DNA from: Pseudoxanthomonas sp. | GTDB taxonomy: Bacteria; Pseudomonadota; Gammaproteobacteria; Xanthomonadales; Xanthomonadaceae | Length of the DNA stretch: 64,000 nt | Reading direction: 5' to 3' | Assembly: GCF_027498035.1 (NCBI RefSeq) | Contig: NZ_CP114978.1 | Span: 3,596,001-3,660,000, forward strand | Shown: positions 17,914 through 26,801 of the stretch, one piece after another | Layout of the letters: every line of letters starts with the position of its first letter | Position numbering within the stretch: the first letter of the stretch is position 1 | Notes under the pieces: model-generated | Database searches by the model: none | The model's input: only the letters and a program-made list of their open reading frames with translations | Told to the model about the DNA's origin: nothing | Program-made: the position numbers and the translations under genes

Positions 17914-19179
17914 ATGAAGAACAAGACACGATGGGCCGCGCTGGTGCTGGCAGGCGTGTGCAGCAGCCAAGCGCACGCCAGCCCGGCCAAGGACATTGTC
18001 GTCAGCGAACAGGCCCGTCAGATCCAGGCACGCGCGATCAACCTGGATACGCACCTGGACACGCCGGCCTTGTTTGGCCGTCCGGACTGGAAGATCACCG
18101 ACCGTCACAGCTACGCTCAGGACGGCAGCCAGATCGACTACCCACGCATGGTCGAAGGCGGCCTGGATGGCGGCTTCTGGGTCGTCTACACCGGGCAGGG
18201 CCCGCTGGATGCGCTGGGCAAGCTGAAGGCACGCGACTTCGGCCTCAAGCGCCTGGGCGAGATCCGCGAAATGGTCGCGGCCAATCCGGACAAGTTCGAA
18301 CTGGCCACCGTGTCCGGCGATGCGGCGCGGATCAAGGCCGAAGGCAAGAAATCGGTCTACATCAGCATGGAGAACGCCTATCCGCTCTCGCATGATCCCA
18401 GCCTGCTCAGCTATTACTACAAGGCTGGCCTGCGCATGCTTTCGCTGGTGCATGGCAGCCACAACGATTTCGCCGATTCCTCGGGCATCGCCGAAGGGAC
18501 GGTCGGCGAGCACGGCGGCCTGACCGACAAGGGCCGGCAGCTGATCATCGAGGCCAACAAGCTCGGCATCATCGTTGACCACTCGCATGCCTCGCGCGAG
18601 GTGTTCGACCAGATGATCGCGCTGTCTAAGGCGCCGATCATCCTCTCGCACAGTGGCGCGTACGACGTCCATGCGCATCCGCGCAACCTGGACGACAGGC
18701 GACTGAAGGTGCTGTCGGCGCACGGGGGCGTCATCCAGGTCAATTCGCTGGGCAACTACCTGATCGACACCGGGGCCACGCCGGAATATCGCGCCGAGGT
18801 CGGCAAGCTCTACCAGTCGTTCGGCGGCCGTCGCAACCTCAGCGAAGAAGAGCGCAAGCAGGCCCTCGCCCAGATCGATGCACTGGGCGAAAAGTACAAG
18901 CTGAAGAAGGCCACCTTCGACGACTACATGAGGCACCTGCTGCACATCATCCAGGTGGCTGGCTGGCAGCACGTCGGCCTGGGTGCCGACTGGGATGGCG
19001 GTGGTGGCGTGGTCGGCTACGAGGACATCACTGCGCTGCCCAAGGTGGTGCAGGCGCTGCTGGATGCCGGCTACAACGAAGAGCAGGTCACCGCCGTGCT
19101 GGGCGGCAACACAATCCGCCTGATCGAGCAGGTGCAGGCGCTGGCCGACCCCGAAGCGGTCAGGGCCGCGTTGGAATGA
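17914..19179 (+). CDS. Secreted membrane-dipeptidase-like peptidase (family M19)
   Basis: This 421-residue protein has a Sec signal peptide (to about residue 22, AHAS). The renal dipeptidase fold shows INLDTHLDTP (HxD zinc ligands), YISMENAYPL (bridging glutamate), LSLVHGSHNDFADSSG, LGIIVDHSHAS and PIILSHSGAYDVHAHPRN (histidine ligands), and VGLGADWDGG near the C terminus. M19 enzymes hydrolyse dipeptides, including D-amino-acid-containing ones. AAGGAA at about 17900-17905 is the ribosome site. With the receptor upstream it may form a peptide-scavenging pair. Confidence 0.93.
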   Translation: MKNKTRWAALVLAGVCSSQAHASPAKDIVVSEQARQIQARAINLDTHLDTPALFGRPDWKITDRHSYAQDGSQIDYPRMVEGGLDGGFWVVYTGQGPLDALGKLKARDFGLKRLGEIREMVAANPDKFELATVSGDAARIKAEGKKSVYISMENAYPLSHDPSLLSYYYKAGLRMLSLVHGSHNDFADSSGIAEGTVGEHGGLTDKGRQLIIEANKLGIIVDHSHASREVFDQMIALSKAPIILSHSGAYDVHAHPRNLDDRRLKVLSAHGGVIQVNSLGNYLIDTGATPEYRAEVGKLYQSFGGRRNLSEEERKQALAQIDALGEKYKLKKATFDDYMRHLLHIIQVAGWQHVGLGADWDGGGGVVGYEDITALPKVVQALLDAGYNEEQVTAVLGGNTIRLIEQVQALADPEAVRAALE

Positions 19180-19194
19180 CGCCCTGGATGCGGT

Positions 19195-19821
19195 CTAGGC
19201 GAACAGCGCCTGGAACGCCCGCGCCGCTGCGATGGGGTCGGGTGCGCGGTAGATGCCGCCGATGACGGCGACCAGGTCGGCGCCTGCCTGGATGACGGGC
19301 GCAGCGTTGCCTGGGGTCAGTCCGCCGATGGCTACGCGCGGGACGCCCAGCGTCGCGCTCTGGATCAGGACATCGGGCGTGGCGCGGTGGGTGGTGGGCT
19401 TGCTGGTACTGGGGAAGAATGCGCCGAAGCTGACGTAACTAGCGCCGTCCGCCACGGCCTGTCGGGCCAGGGCGGGCTGTTCATAGCAGCTGGCACCGAG
19501 CAGCGCCTGCGGCCCCAGCGCAGTGCGTGCATCGGTGACCGGCGTCGGGTCTTCTTCCAGGTGCACGCCCGCCGCGCCGATCGCCAGGGCGAGCGGGACA
19601 TCGTCGTTGATGATCAGCGGCACGCCGTGGATTGCACTCAAGGCTTGCAGTGCGGCGGCATCGCGTGCGCGCGCCGGCGCATCGACTCGCTTGTTGCGGT
19701 ACTGGAGCCAAGTAACCGCGCCGCTGGCAAGCAAGGGGGCGGTGCACGCTAGCAACGTATCGCCGTCGGCGTCGTCGGGGGTGATCAGGTACAGGCCGCG
19801 CGGCGGCGTGGTGGTCGACAT
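19195..19821 (-). CDS. thiE: Thiamine-phosphate synthase
   Basis: This 208-residue TIM-barrel enzyme condenses HMP-PP with the thiazole phosphate to make thiamine monophosphate. Motifs: GLYLITPDD, VTWLQYRNK, PLIINDDVPLALAIGAAGVHLEED, LGASCYEQP, YVSFGAFFPSTSKP and VAIGGLTPGNAAPVIQAGADLVAVIGGIY. The ATG at 19821 (MSTTTPPRG) fits the family length. It is divergent from the rubredoxin gene 63 bases away. A second ThiE/TenI-like domain is fused to MutT at 26950-27906. Confidence 0.95.
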   Translation of the reverse strand: MSTTTPPRGLYLITPDDADGDTLLACTAPLLASGAVTWLQYRNKRVDAPARARDAAALQALSAIHGVPLIINDDVPLALAIGAAGVHLEEDPTPVTDARTALGPQALLGASCYEQPALARQAVADGASYVSFGAFFPSTSKPTTHRATPDVLIQSATLGVPRVAIGGLTPGNAAPVIQAGADLVAVIGGIYRAPDPIAAARAFQALFA

Positions 19822-19884
19822 GGCAGCTCCAGTGCGCGGGTGCGGCTGTGTGACAATGCGGCACCCAGGACCTGTGATTATCCG

Positions 19885-20076
19885 ATGAGCGACCCCGGCG
19901 ACACCACCTACCGCGACTGGATGTGCGTGGTCTGTGGCTTCATCTACCGCGAAGCCGATGGCCTGCCCGAAGAGGGTATCGCCCCAGGCACGCGCTGGGC
20001 CGACGTGCCCGAGACCTGGACCTGCCCGGACTGCGGCGTGACCAAGGACGATTTCGAGATGGTGGAACTGGATTGA
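19885..20076 (+). CDS. Rubredoxin
   Basis: This 63-residue protein has two CxxC motifs that bind one iron: MCVVCGFIY near residue 14 and WTCPDCGVTKDDFEMVE near residue 46, with the usual GLPEEGIAPGTRW between them. It is a small electron carrier. The ATG at 19885 (MSDPGDTT) gives the normal rubredoxin length; the frame upstream is not conserved in type. It is divergent from thiE and lies 49 bases upstream of a carboxylesterase gene. Confidence 0.97.
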   Translation: MSDPGDTTYRDWMCVVCGFIYREADGLPEEGIAPGTRWADVPETWTCPDCGVTKDDFEMVELD

Positions 20077-20125
20077 AGGCCGCCGGCCTCTCCCTTTCCT
20101 CCTCATGCCAACGCCTGGAGATGTG

Positions 20126-20794
20126 ATGAGCGACCTGCTCGACGCCGTTGAACTTGAAACCGGCACCGCCCCGCAGTGGAGCGTGCTGTGGCTGCACGGC
20201 CTGGGGGCCGATGGCAATGACTTCGCCCCGATCGTGCCCGAGCTGGTGCGGCCGGGCTGGCCGGCGCTGCGCTTCGTGTTCCCGCATGCGCCGGTGCGCG
20301 CGGTCACCATCAACAACGGCATGCGCATGCGTGCCTGGTACGACATTGCCGGCACCGATTTCGCCACGCGTGCCGATGCGGCGGGCGTGGACGCGTCGAT
20401 CGTGCAGGTCGAAGCGCTGATCGCGCGCGAAGCCGAACGCGGCATCGATCCTTCGCGCGTGCTGCTGGCGGGATTTTCGCAGGGCGGTGCCATCACCCTG
20501 GCCGCCGGCGTGCGTCGCAGCGTGCCGCTGGCTGGCCTGATCGCGCTGTCCACCTATCTGCCGGCTGCGGATGGTCTGGCCGGTTTCGCCAATGCAGCGG
20601 CGACTTCGCAGCCGATCTTCATGGGCCACGGCACGGCTGATCCGGTCGTCCTGCAGGCCTATGGCCAGCGCAGCGCGCAGGCGCTGGTCGACAACGGTTT
20701 CAGCGTCGACTGGCATGCCTATCCGATGGCGCATTCGGTTTGCGCCGACGAGATCCGCGACCTGGGCGACTGGATGTCGCAGCGTTTGCGCTGA
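20126..20794 (+). CDS. Carboxylesterase / phospholipase-like alpha/beta hydrolase
   Basis: This 222-residue protein belongs to the bacterial esterase family similar to Pseudomonas fluorescens carboxylesterase EstB and acyl-protein thioesterases. WLHGLGADGNDFAPIVPEL is the oxyanion segment, LLAGFSQGGAI holds the nucleophilic serine, GHGTADPVV the aspartate and AYPMAHSVCADE the histidine. It is cytoplasmic, with no signal peptide. GGAG precedes the ATG at 20126. The histidine kinase gene starts 4 bases after its stop, so co-transcription is likely. Confidence 0.93.
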   Translation: MSDLLDAVELETGTAPQWSVLWLHGLGADGNDFAPIVPELVRPGWPALRFVFPHAPVRAVTINNGMRMRAWYDIAGTDFATRADAAGVDASIVQVEALIAREAERGIDPSRVLLAGFSQGGAITLAAGVRRSVPLAGLIALSTYLPAADGLAGFANAAATSQPIFMGHGTADPVVLQAYGQRSAQALVDNGFSVDWHAYPMAHSVCADEIRDLGDWMSQRLR

Positions 20795-20798
20795 TCGC

Positions 20799-21851
20799 AT
20801 GAGCCAGGCGCAGCCCGCACAGGACTGGTTGCCGGAGCTATGCACGCTGCCGCGCCTGGTGGTGATGCTGGGACTGGCCGAACTGGTGGTGATCGTGCTG
20901 GCGCTCTCACCGGATGGCGCGCCACGCTGGAGCGTCGAACATTTCCTGTCGGCCAGCGCGTTCGCGCTGTGGCAGGCGGTCGCGGTCACCGCGCTGCTGT
21001 GTGTGATGCGCTCGTCACTGTCGCGGCTGCCGCAGCAACTGGGCGCGTTATGCGCGGTCGGCGTGGCTGGTGCGGTGGGGATGTGCTCGGCGGGCACGCT
21101 GTATACGCTCTATACCGCCACGGGCCTGCAGATCGGGGCCGGTCACGTGGGCTTCTGGCGCTTCACCCTGGGCAGTGCGGCGGTGGTAATGCTGATCGGT
21201 GCGCTGGCATTGCGCTATTTCTATGTCAGCGACCGCTGGGCCGCACAGGTTTCGGCCAGTGCCCGCGCCGAGGCGGACGCGCTGCAGGCACGGATCCGCC
21301 CGCACTTCCTGTTCAACAGCATGAACCTCATCGCTAGCCTGCTGCACAGCGCGCCGCAGGTGGCCGAACGCGCGGTGCTGGATCTGTCGGATCTGTTCCG
21401 CGCGGCGCTGGGTGCGGGTGAGGACAACTCCACCCTGGCCCAGGAAGTGGAGTTGTCCGAGCGCTACCTGTCGATTGAATCGCTGCGCCTGGGCGAGCGC
21501 CTGAGCGTGCAGTGGGAGCGCACCGAACCGCTGCCATGGACGTTGGTGCTGCCGCGCCTGGTGCTGCAGCCGCTGGTGGAAAATGCCGTGCTGCATGGCA
21601 TCTCGCGACTGCCCGAAGGCGGCGCCATCGAGATCGCGTTGCGCGTCGAAGGCCGGCTGCTGCATGTCCGCGTGCGTAACCCGGCGCCGGAACCCGGTGG
21701 CGTGCCGGTGCCCAGGGTGGAGCGTGGTGCAGGCCACGCCCAGCGCAGCATCGCCCACCGGTTGTCCTATCGATTCGGCGCAGGGGCGCGGGTGACGGGC
21801 TTCTGGGAGCAGGGCTACTATGCCTGCGAACTCGCCATTCCCCTGGCCTGA
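20799..21851 (+). CDS. algZ: LytS/AlgZ-type sensor histidine kinase
   Basis: This 350-residue protein has about four N-terminal transmembrane segments (residues 15-150). A HisKA_7TM/LytS-type kinase follows: QARIRPHFLFNSMNLIASLLH holds the phospho-accepting histidine, and LVLQPLVENAVLHGISR is the N box of the ATPase domain. The order kinase, LytTR regulator, hemC matches algZ(fimS)-algR-hemC of Pseudomonas and xanthomonads, where the pair controls alginate, type IV pili or virulence traits. Here the output is unknown. The ATG at 20799 directly follows the esterase stop. Confidence 0.88.
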   Translation: MSQAQPAQDWLPELCTLPRLVVMLGLAELVVIVLALSPDGAPRWSVEHFLSASAFALWQAVAVTALLCVMRSSLSRLPQQLGALCAVGVAGAVGMCSAGTLYTLYTATGLQIGAGHVGFWRFTLGSAAVVMLIGALALRYFYVSDRWAAQVSASARAEADALQARIRPHFLFNSMNLIASLLHSAPQVAERAVLDLSDLFRAALGAGEDNSTLAQEVELSERYLSIESLRLGERLSVQWERTEPLPWTLVLPRLVLQPLVENAVLHGISRLPEGGAIEIALRVEGRLLHVRVRNPAPEPGGVPVPRVERGAGHAQRSIAHRLSYRFGAGARVTGFWEQGYYACELAIPLA

Positions 21852-21858
21852 GGTGCGC

Positions 21859-22593
21859 ATGCCACTGACCGTGGTGGTTGTAGACGATGAGCCGCTGGCA
21901 CGCGAGCGCCTGCGTGGCCTGCTGGCCGGACAATCCGACGTGCAGGTGGTGGCCGAAGCCGGCGATGGACTGGCCGCGCTGCAGGCCTGTGCCGAACATC
22001 GCCCCGACCTGGTGCTGCTGGACATCTCCATGCCGGGTGTCGATGGCCTGGAAGTCGCACGCCACCTGGCGGCCTTCGATCCGCGTCCCGCGGTCGTGTT
22101 CTGCACCGCCTACGACGCGCACGCGCTGTCGGCGTTCGAGGCGGCGGCAATCGACTACCTGATGAAGCCGGTGCGCGTGGAGCGCCTGGTCTCGGCGCTG
22201 GAGCGGGCGCATACCTTCGTCGCCGGGCGTGCCAGCGCGCCAGCGCCGGCCAGTCACCAGCCGCGCACGCACCTGTGCGCACGCCTGCGCGGCAGCCTGC
22301 GGTTGATTCCGCTGGACGACGTGCATTACCTGCAGGCCGAAGAAAAATACGTGGTGGTCCACCACGCGCGTGGCGAGGACCTGATCGAGGAATCGCTCAA
22401 GTCGCTGGAAGAGGAATTCGCCAGCCGTTTCGTTCGCATCCACCGCAACTGCCTGGTCGCGCGCCACGAGCTGATGGAACTGCGGCGCATGGACGATGGC
22501 CGCGTGCAGGCGGTACTGCGCCACGCGCCGGCGCCGCTGGAAGTCAGCCGCCGCTGCGTGCCGGCCCTGCGCGAGACGGTCAAGGCGCTGTAG
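21859..22593 (+). CDS. algR: LytTR response regulator (AlgR-like)
   Basis: This 244-residue regulator has an N-terminal receiver (VVVVDDEPLARERL; phospho-aspartate in LVLLDISMPG; lysine in DYLMKPVRVERL) and a C-terminal LytTR DNA-binding domain (IPLDDVHYLQAEEKYVVVHH, FVRIHRNCLVARHELMEL). It starts 7 bases after the kinase stop with GAGGTG as ribosome site. Its partner kinase and the adjacent hemC support the AlgR identification. Confidence 0.93.
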   Translation: MPLTVVVVDDEPLARERLRGLLAGQSDVQVVAEAGDGLAALQACAEHRPDLVLLDISMPGVDGLEVARHLAAFDPRPAVVFCTAYDAHALSAFEAAAIDYLMKPVRVERLVSALERAHTFVAGRASAPAPASHQPRTHLCARLRGSLRLIPLDDVHYLQAEEKYVVVHHARGEDLIEESLKSLEEEFASRFVRIHRNCLVARHELMELRRMDDGRVQAVLRHAPAPLEVSRRCVPALRETVKAL

Positions 22594-22663
22594 GGCGTGA
22601 TTGCGTCCGTGGCGGACACGGGGCTGACACCGCGGCCGTGCCACTTGCGGCGATAATGCCGGC

Positions 22664-23584
22664 ATGAAATCGCTGCGCATCGCCACCCGCAAGAGCGCGC
22701 TCGCCTTATGGCAGAGCGAACACGTCGCCGACCTGCTGCGCCAGACCCATCCGGGACTGACCGTTGAACTGGTGCCCATGAGCACCCGCGGCGACGAGGT
22801 GCTGGACCGTTCGCTGGCCGCCATCGGCGGCAAGGGCCTGTTCCTGAAAGAGCTTGAGCTGGCGATGCTGGATGACCGTGCCGACTGCGCGGTGCATTCG
22901 CTCAAGGACGTGCCGATGGAACTGGAAGGTCCGTTCGTGCTGCCAGCCATCCTGGAACGCGCCGATCCGGCGGACGCCTTCGTCTCCAATGCCTACCGGC
23001 GGCTGGAGGCGTTGCCGCACGGTGCGAAGGTCGGAACGTCCTCGCTGCGCCGCCAGTCGCAGCTGCGTGCCCTGCGCCCGGATCTGCAGCTGACCGACCT
23101 GCGCGGCAACGTCAACACGCGCCTGGCCAAGCTGGATGCCGGCGAGTACGACGCGATCATCCTGGCCTGCGCCGGGCTGCAGCGACTGGGGCTGCAGTCG
23201 CGTATCAGCGCGCGCCTGATCGCGCCCGGATGGCTGCCCGCGCCCGCACAAGGGGCGATCGCGGTCGAATGTCGCAGCGATGCGCCGCAGGTGCTGGCCC
23301 TGTTCTCCGCGCTGGACCATCTGCCCACGCGTCGCTGCGTGGAAGCCGAGCGGGCCATGAATCGTGCCCTGCATGGCAGCTGCCATGTGCCGGTCGGCGC
23401 CTTCGCACAGGAGGACGAACACGGCATGTCGCTGCGTGGACTGGTGGGTTCGGCCGAGCACGGCACGCTGGTCCGCGCCGATGCCTCGTCGGCGACGCTG
23501 ACCCCGGAAAACCTGGGTCATCAGGTGGCCCAGGCACTGCTGGCCGACGGCGCCGACGTGCTGCTGGCGGATCTGGATCTGTAA
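22664..23584 (+). CDS. hemC: Porphobilinogen deaminase (hydroxymethylbilane synthase)
   Basis: This 306-residue enzyme polymerises four porphobilinogen units to hydroxymethylbilane. Motifs: IATRKSALALWQSEHVADLL, STRGDEVLDR, GGKGLFLKELE, DCAVHSLKDVPMEL and the dipyrromethane-cofactor cysteine in LHGSCHVPVGAFA. Length is normal. It follows algR as in Pseudomonas. A second haem gene, hemL, lies at 12958-14244. Confidence 0.97.
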   Translation: MKSLRIATRKSALALWQSEHVADLLRQTHPGLTVELVPMSTRGDEVLDRSLAAIGGKGLFLKELELAMLDDRADCAVHSLKDVPMELEGPFVLPAILERADPADAFVSNAYRRLEALPHGAKVGTSSLRRQSQLRALRPDLQLTDLRGNVNTRLAKLDAGEYDAIILACAGLQRLGLQSRISARLIAPGWLPAPAQGAIAVECRSDAPQVLALFSALDHLPTRRCVEAERAMNRALHGSCHVPVGAFAQEDEHGMSLRGLVGSAEHGTLVRADASSATLTPENLGHQVAQALLADGADVLLADLDL

Positions 23585-23602
23585 GCCGGTGCGCATCGCC
23601 TG

Positions 23603-24067
23603 ATGCTGCGTGCGATGGAAACGCGGCTGCCGCCACCGGTGCTGCTGGTGTTGTTGGCGTTCGCGGTGTGGATGACGCGGCACGCCCCGCCTGCGCCAAC
23701 CTTCAACCTGCACGTCGTCCATGCCGCCGCCGGATTGCTGATGCTGGCCGGGCTGGTGTTGAACGTGACTCCCAAGCGCGGCTTCCGCCGGGTCGGTACG
23801 ACGGTCAATCCGATGCGACCGCAGGCCAGCAGTCACTTGGTCACCGGCGGGCTTTATCGCTACAGCCGCAATCCCATGTACCTGGGGCATGTGCTGCTGT
23901 TGGTGGGTTGGGGCGTGTGGTGGCAGGCCTGGGCGGGACTGCCGGCGGTCGTGCTGCAGGTGCTATGGCTGACGCGCCTGCAGATCCAGCCGGAAGAACG
24001 CGCGCTGCGTGCGCATTTCGGAGCTGCCTATGCCAGCTACTGCGCGAATGTGCGGCGCTGGCTGTAG
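23603..24067 (+). CDS. Isoprenylcysteine carboxyl methyltransferase-like membrane protein (1)
   Basis: This 154-residue polytopic protein has about four membrane segments. The C-terminal ICMT/PEMT-type motif reads GLYRYSRNPMYLGHVLLL, followed by IQPEERALRAHFGAAYASYCANVRRWL, whose EE and closing RRWL are typical. Bacterial members are S-adenosylmethionine-dependent methyltransferases of unknown substrate. It starts 18 bases after hemC. The ATG at 23615 is an alternative start. A paralogue is encoded at 28605-29099. Confidence 0.85.
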   Translation: MLRAMETRLPPPVLLVLLAFAVWMTRHAPPAPTFNLHVVHAAAGLLMLAGLVLNVTPKRGFRRVGTTVNPMRPQASSHLVTGGLYRYSRNPMYLGHVLLLVGWGVWWQAWAGLPAVVLQVLWLTRLQIQPEERALRAHFGAAYASYCANVRRWL

Positions 24068-24115
24068 GCATCGGCGGGACACGGCGCGATCAGCGCAGTT
24101 GCATGGCCTGGAACG

Positions 24116-24150
24116 CATGAACCCCCCGCCGGTCCGGCGAGGGGTTCATG
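24116..24150. terminator. Long hairpin between convergent ICMT-like and DUF481 genes
   Basis: CATGAACCCC (24116-24125) and CGCCGG (24127-24132) pair with CCGGCG (24134-24139) and GGGGTTCATG (24141-24150), with one internal mismatch and a single-base loop. It lies between converging genes and probably ends both transcripts, although no T-run is present. Confidence 0.65.
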
Positions 24151-24178
24151 GTCACCGGCGATCGGTGGATCGCAGGGC

Positions 24179-24934
24179 TTACTTGAAGTTGTAGACGACG
24201 TTGACCGTGGTCAGGTTGTCGGTCTTCTTGGTGCCTTCTTCCACGTCGGAGTTGTAGCGGGTTTCCAGGCCGGCCTTCAGCGCCAGCTTCTCGGACATGG
24301 CGACCTGCAGGCCGAACAGGTTCTTGACGAACGTGTTGTCGCTCCCGGATTCCACCAGCAGCGTATTGATCAGCGAGGTGGTGGGGGTCAGCTGCAGGCC
24401 ATAGTCGACCAGGCCGCGGCCGACACTTTCATTGTGGTGGACCTGGACGTCCTGGTCCTTGGCCCAGCGATAACCCCCACCGATCTCCAGCGTCAGGTGC
24501 TGGCGGTCGTTCTTGATGGCTTCGTAGCCATAGCCGGCAGCGGTGGTCCACTGGTACTCGTAGCTGGTGTAGTGGTCGCGCTCATTGCGCACCGAACCCC
24601 AGATATAGCTGCGATCGGTCAAGCGGAAACCGCTGGTGTCGAACAGTTCGTAGCGGCGCGCGGTTTCCTCGCCATCGTCCTTGGCGTACTGGCCGGCGGC
24701 ACCGAAGACATGGCGCCACTGGTCGTCGCTGTAGCTGAAATTGAGCTTGCCGATGAAGGTTTCGTTGTCGGTGTTGCCCTTGGACACGGCCAGGCCGGCT
24801 TCGCCGGAACCGGACCAACCGGTGTTGTTGTCGACCTTGGACAGGGCCGGTGTATCGGACAGGCTGGACTGGGCAAGTGCGGGCAGGGGGGCGGCGAGCG
24901 CGAACAGCAGGGCGCAGGTCAGGCGGTTGGACAT
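24179..24934 (-). CDS. DUF481 outer-membrane protein (YdiY-like)
   Basis: This 251-residue protein has a signal peptide (MSNRLTCALLFALAAPLPALAQ) and a beta-barrel of the DUF481/salt-induced outer-membrane family: GWSGSGEAGLAVSKGNTDNET, FSYSDDQWRHVFGA, and a terminal VNVVYNFK ending in lysine after the aromatic residue. Function is unknown; relatives respond to salt or membrane stress. The ATG at 24934 was chosen at the signal peptide; the open frame extends 34 residues further without conserved features. Confidence 0.9.
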   Translation of the reverse strand: MSNRLTCALLFALAAPLPALAQSSLSDTPALSKVDNNTGWSGSGEAGLAVSKGNTDNETFIGKLNFSYSDDQWRHVFGAAGQYAKDDGEETARRYELFDTSGFRLTDRSYIWGSVRNERDHYTSYEYQWTTAAGYGYEAIKNDRQHLTLEIGGGYRWAKDQDVQVHHNESVGRGLVDYGLQLTPTTSLINTLLVESGSDNTFVKNLFGLQVAMSEKLALKAGLETRYNSDVEEGTKKTDNLTTVNVVYNFK

Positions 24935-24959
24935 CGGTGACGCTCCATGACAGGGGGAC

Positions 24960-24987
24960 AAAAAGAAGCCGGCATTCACCGGCTTCG
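24960..24987 (-). terminator. Intrinsic terminator, minus strand
   Basis: On the minus strand GAAGCCGG (24987-24980) pairs with CCGGCTTC (24973-24966) around a 6-base loop and is followed by five T (24965-24961). It ends the lipoprotein transcript (stop at 25102) before the DUF481 gene. Confidence 0.85.
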
Positions 24988-25101
24988 AATGTTCATTTTC
25001 CGTTGGCGCACTTGAATCTGCCTGAAATAGAGGCACTTGCGGTGTGCGGATGCAGCCTGTAATAGGACCGCGGCACCGGTGGTGGCGGGATCGCCTGGTG
25101 G

Positions 25102-25710
25102 CTATTCCGATGCGGTCGGGGTGTCGATGACGATGGCCGGGTCATTGAAGCGGCTATAGCGCACGGTCATCGTATAGGGCTGGCCCTGCGAAACGCCCTG
25201 GTGGCGCAACTGCACCGGCAGGCCGTCCGGACCGATCCAGTAGAAGAACTGCACCGGTTGTTCGGCCGGTCCGTTGCGCACCAGGAACTGCCGGGCAGCA
25301 ATGCCGTCGATCTGGCTGTTGCCCTGCGCCTGCACCTGCAGGTTGGCGTGGCCGGCCTTGAGCTGCATGGGGTCACGCCACTGGGCGACGGTGCCTTCGG
25401 GCAGCTGCATCTTCTGCGTGCGGCCCTGCGACTGCAGGTACAGCACGTCGCCGATGATGACCTGGGTGCCGATGGGCATCTGCATGCGGTAGCGGTCGGG
25501 AGCGACGAAATCCAGTTCGTTGCTGGTCTGGCTCGCGCCTTCCAGCGACATCACCGCATGGAAGCTGCGGGCCTGCTGGAAGGCTTCCATCGAAGCGGTC
25601 ACCTGCTGGATCGGGGTTGCGGTCGCATCGGTCGCCGACGTGGACGGATCGGGGGCGGCCTGACAGGCAGCCAGCAGCAGGCAGGCCAGGAAGGGGAGGG
25701 CGCGACGCAT
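25102..25710 (-). CDS. Putative lipoprotein (DUF2092/LolA-like)
   Basis: This 202-residue protein has a lipoprotein signal (FLACLLLAACQAAP, acylated cysteine at about residue 17). The beta-rich body includes SFHAVMSLEG, DFVAPDRYRMQMPIG, WRDPMQLKAGH and QFFYWIGPDGLPVQLRHQG. The pattern resembles LolA/LppX/DUF2092 outer-membrane lipoprotein-sorting-like folds that hold lipids in a half-barrel. The role is unknown. It is divergent from the WYL regulator and has its own terminator at 24960-24987. Confidence 0.78.
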   Translation of the reverse strand: MRRALPFLACLLLAACQAAPDPSTSATDATATPIQQVTASMEAFQQARSFHAVMSLEGASQTSNELDFVAPDRYRMQMPIGTQVIIGDVLYLQSQGRTQKMQLPEGTVAQWRDPMQLKAGHANLQVQAQGNSQIDGIAARQFLVRNGPAEQPVQFFYWIGPDGLPVQLRHQGVSQGQPYTMTVRYSRFNDPAIVIDTPTASE

Positions 25711-25817
25711 GACCGGGACTCCGTGGAACTTGGGTGGCAGTGGACCTGCCAAGAGTGAAGGATGGGCAGTGAATGCCGGCCGATGCATTGACGCCCGGCT
25801 CGGCCATAATCGCAGGC

Positions 25818-26801
25818 ATGGACAAGATCGAACGCATCACCGCCCTGCACCGCATTCTGAAGGGTGCGCGCTATCCGGTCACCGTCAAGCGGCTGCAGGA
25901 TGAGCTGGGCTGCTCGCGCGCCACCGTTTACCGCGACCTGGCCTATCTGCGCGATGCGCTGATGGCACCGGTGGAAGGTGATGGGGAAGCCGGCTTCCGC
26001 TACGCCGCCGGTGAAACCGACCGCTTCGAGCTGCCGGGCCTGTGGCTGAGTTCGGACGAACTCTATGCACTGGTGGCCTCGCAGGAGCTGCTGCTGCGTA
26101 CCGGCGGTGGCGTGCTGGCCGGCGCACTGGCGCCGCTGCAGAAACGCCTGGAAGGCCTGCTGGCCGATCACACCGGCACCGAGCGCTGGCCGGTTGAGCG
26201 GGTGCGGGTGATCCCGCATCGCGGCCGCAAGCTGGACCAGGCCGCGTTCCGCTGCGTGGCCAGCACCGTGCTGGAGCGGCGCCAGCTGAGCTTCGAATAC
26301 CGCGCCCGTTCCACCGACGAGCGCACCCGCCGCACCGTCTCGCCCCAGCGCATCACCCATTACCGCGACAACTGGTACCTGGATGCGTGGGACCACGGCC
26401 GCGAGGCGCTGCGCAGTTTCGCGGTGGACCGGATCAGCAACGCGCGCGCGCTGGACGAAGCCGCCGTGGAAATGGGCAAGGACGAACTGAGTGCGCACCT
26501 GGCGTCGAGTTACGGCATTTTCTCCGGCGAACCCAAGGGCTGGGCAACGATCGTCTTCAGCCCCAAGGCTGCGCGCTGGGTTGCCGACGAGCAGTGGCAC
26601 GCGCGCCAGGAAGGCCGCTTCCTGCCCGATGGCCGCTACGAGCTGAAGGTGCCCTACAGCGTCTCGCGCGAACTGCTGATGGACGTGCTGCATTACGGCT
26701 CTGACGCCGAAATCGTCGCGCCGCCGGTGTTGCGCGAACAGGCCAAGTCGCTGCTGGAACTGGCCCTGTCCAACTACGAAGGCGACCCCGCCAGGCGCTG
26801 A
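25818..26801 (+). CDS. YafY-like transcriptional regulator with WYL domain
   Basis: This 327-residue protein has an N-terminal DeoR-like helix-turn-helix (DKIERITALHRILKGARYP, LGCSRATVYRDLAYLRDAL), a WYL domain in the middle (PQRITHYRDNWYLDAWDHGREALRSFAVDRI) and a C-terminal WCX extension (YGSDAEIVAPPVLREQAKSLLE). WYL proteins sense ligands, often nucleic acid or nucleotide-like, and repress neighbouring genes. The neighbouring genes do not form a defence island. The ATG at 25818 starts MDKIER. Confidence 0.92.
   Translation: MDKIERITALHRILKGARYPVTVKRLQDELGCSRATVYRDLAYLRDALMAPVEGDGEAGFRYAAGETDRFELPGLWLSSDELYALVASQELLLRTGGGVLAGALAPLQKRLEGLLADHTGTERWPVERVRVIPHRGRKLDQAAFRCVASTVLERRQLSFEYRARSTDERTRRTVSPQRITHYRDNWYLDAWDHGREALRSFAVDRISNARALDEAAVEMGKDELSAHLASSYGIFSGEPKGWATIVFSPKAARWVADEQWHARQEGRFLPDGRYELKVPYSVSRELLMDVLHYGSDAEIVAPPVLREQAKSLLELALSNYEGDPARR

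Noticed and set aside
19822..20553. N-terminal extension of ThiE over the rubredoxin and esterase genes
   Set aside because: The extended frame is antisense to two clear plus-strand genes; ThiE homology starts at the ATG at 19821.
25818..26801. WYL regulator as marker of a phage-defence island
   Set aside because: Neighbours are a lipoprotein, MutT/TenI and coaE, all housekeeping, with no nuclease, helicase or toxin genes.
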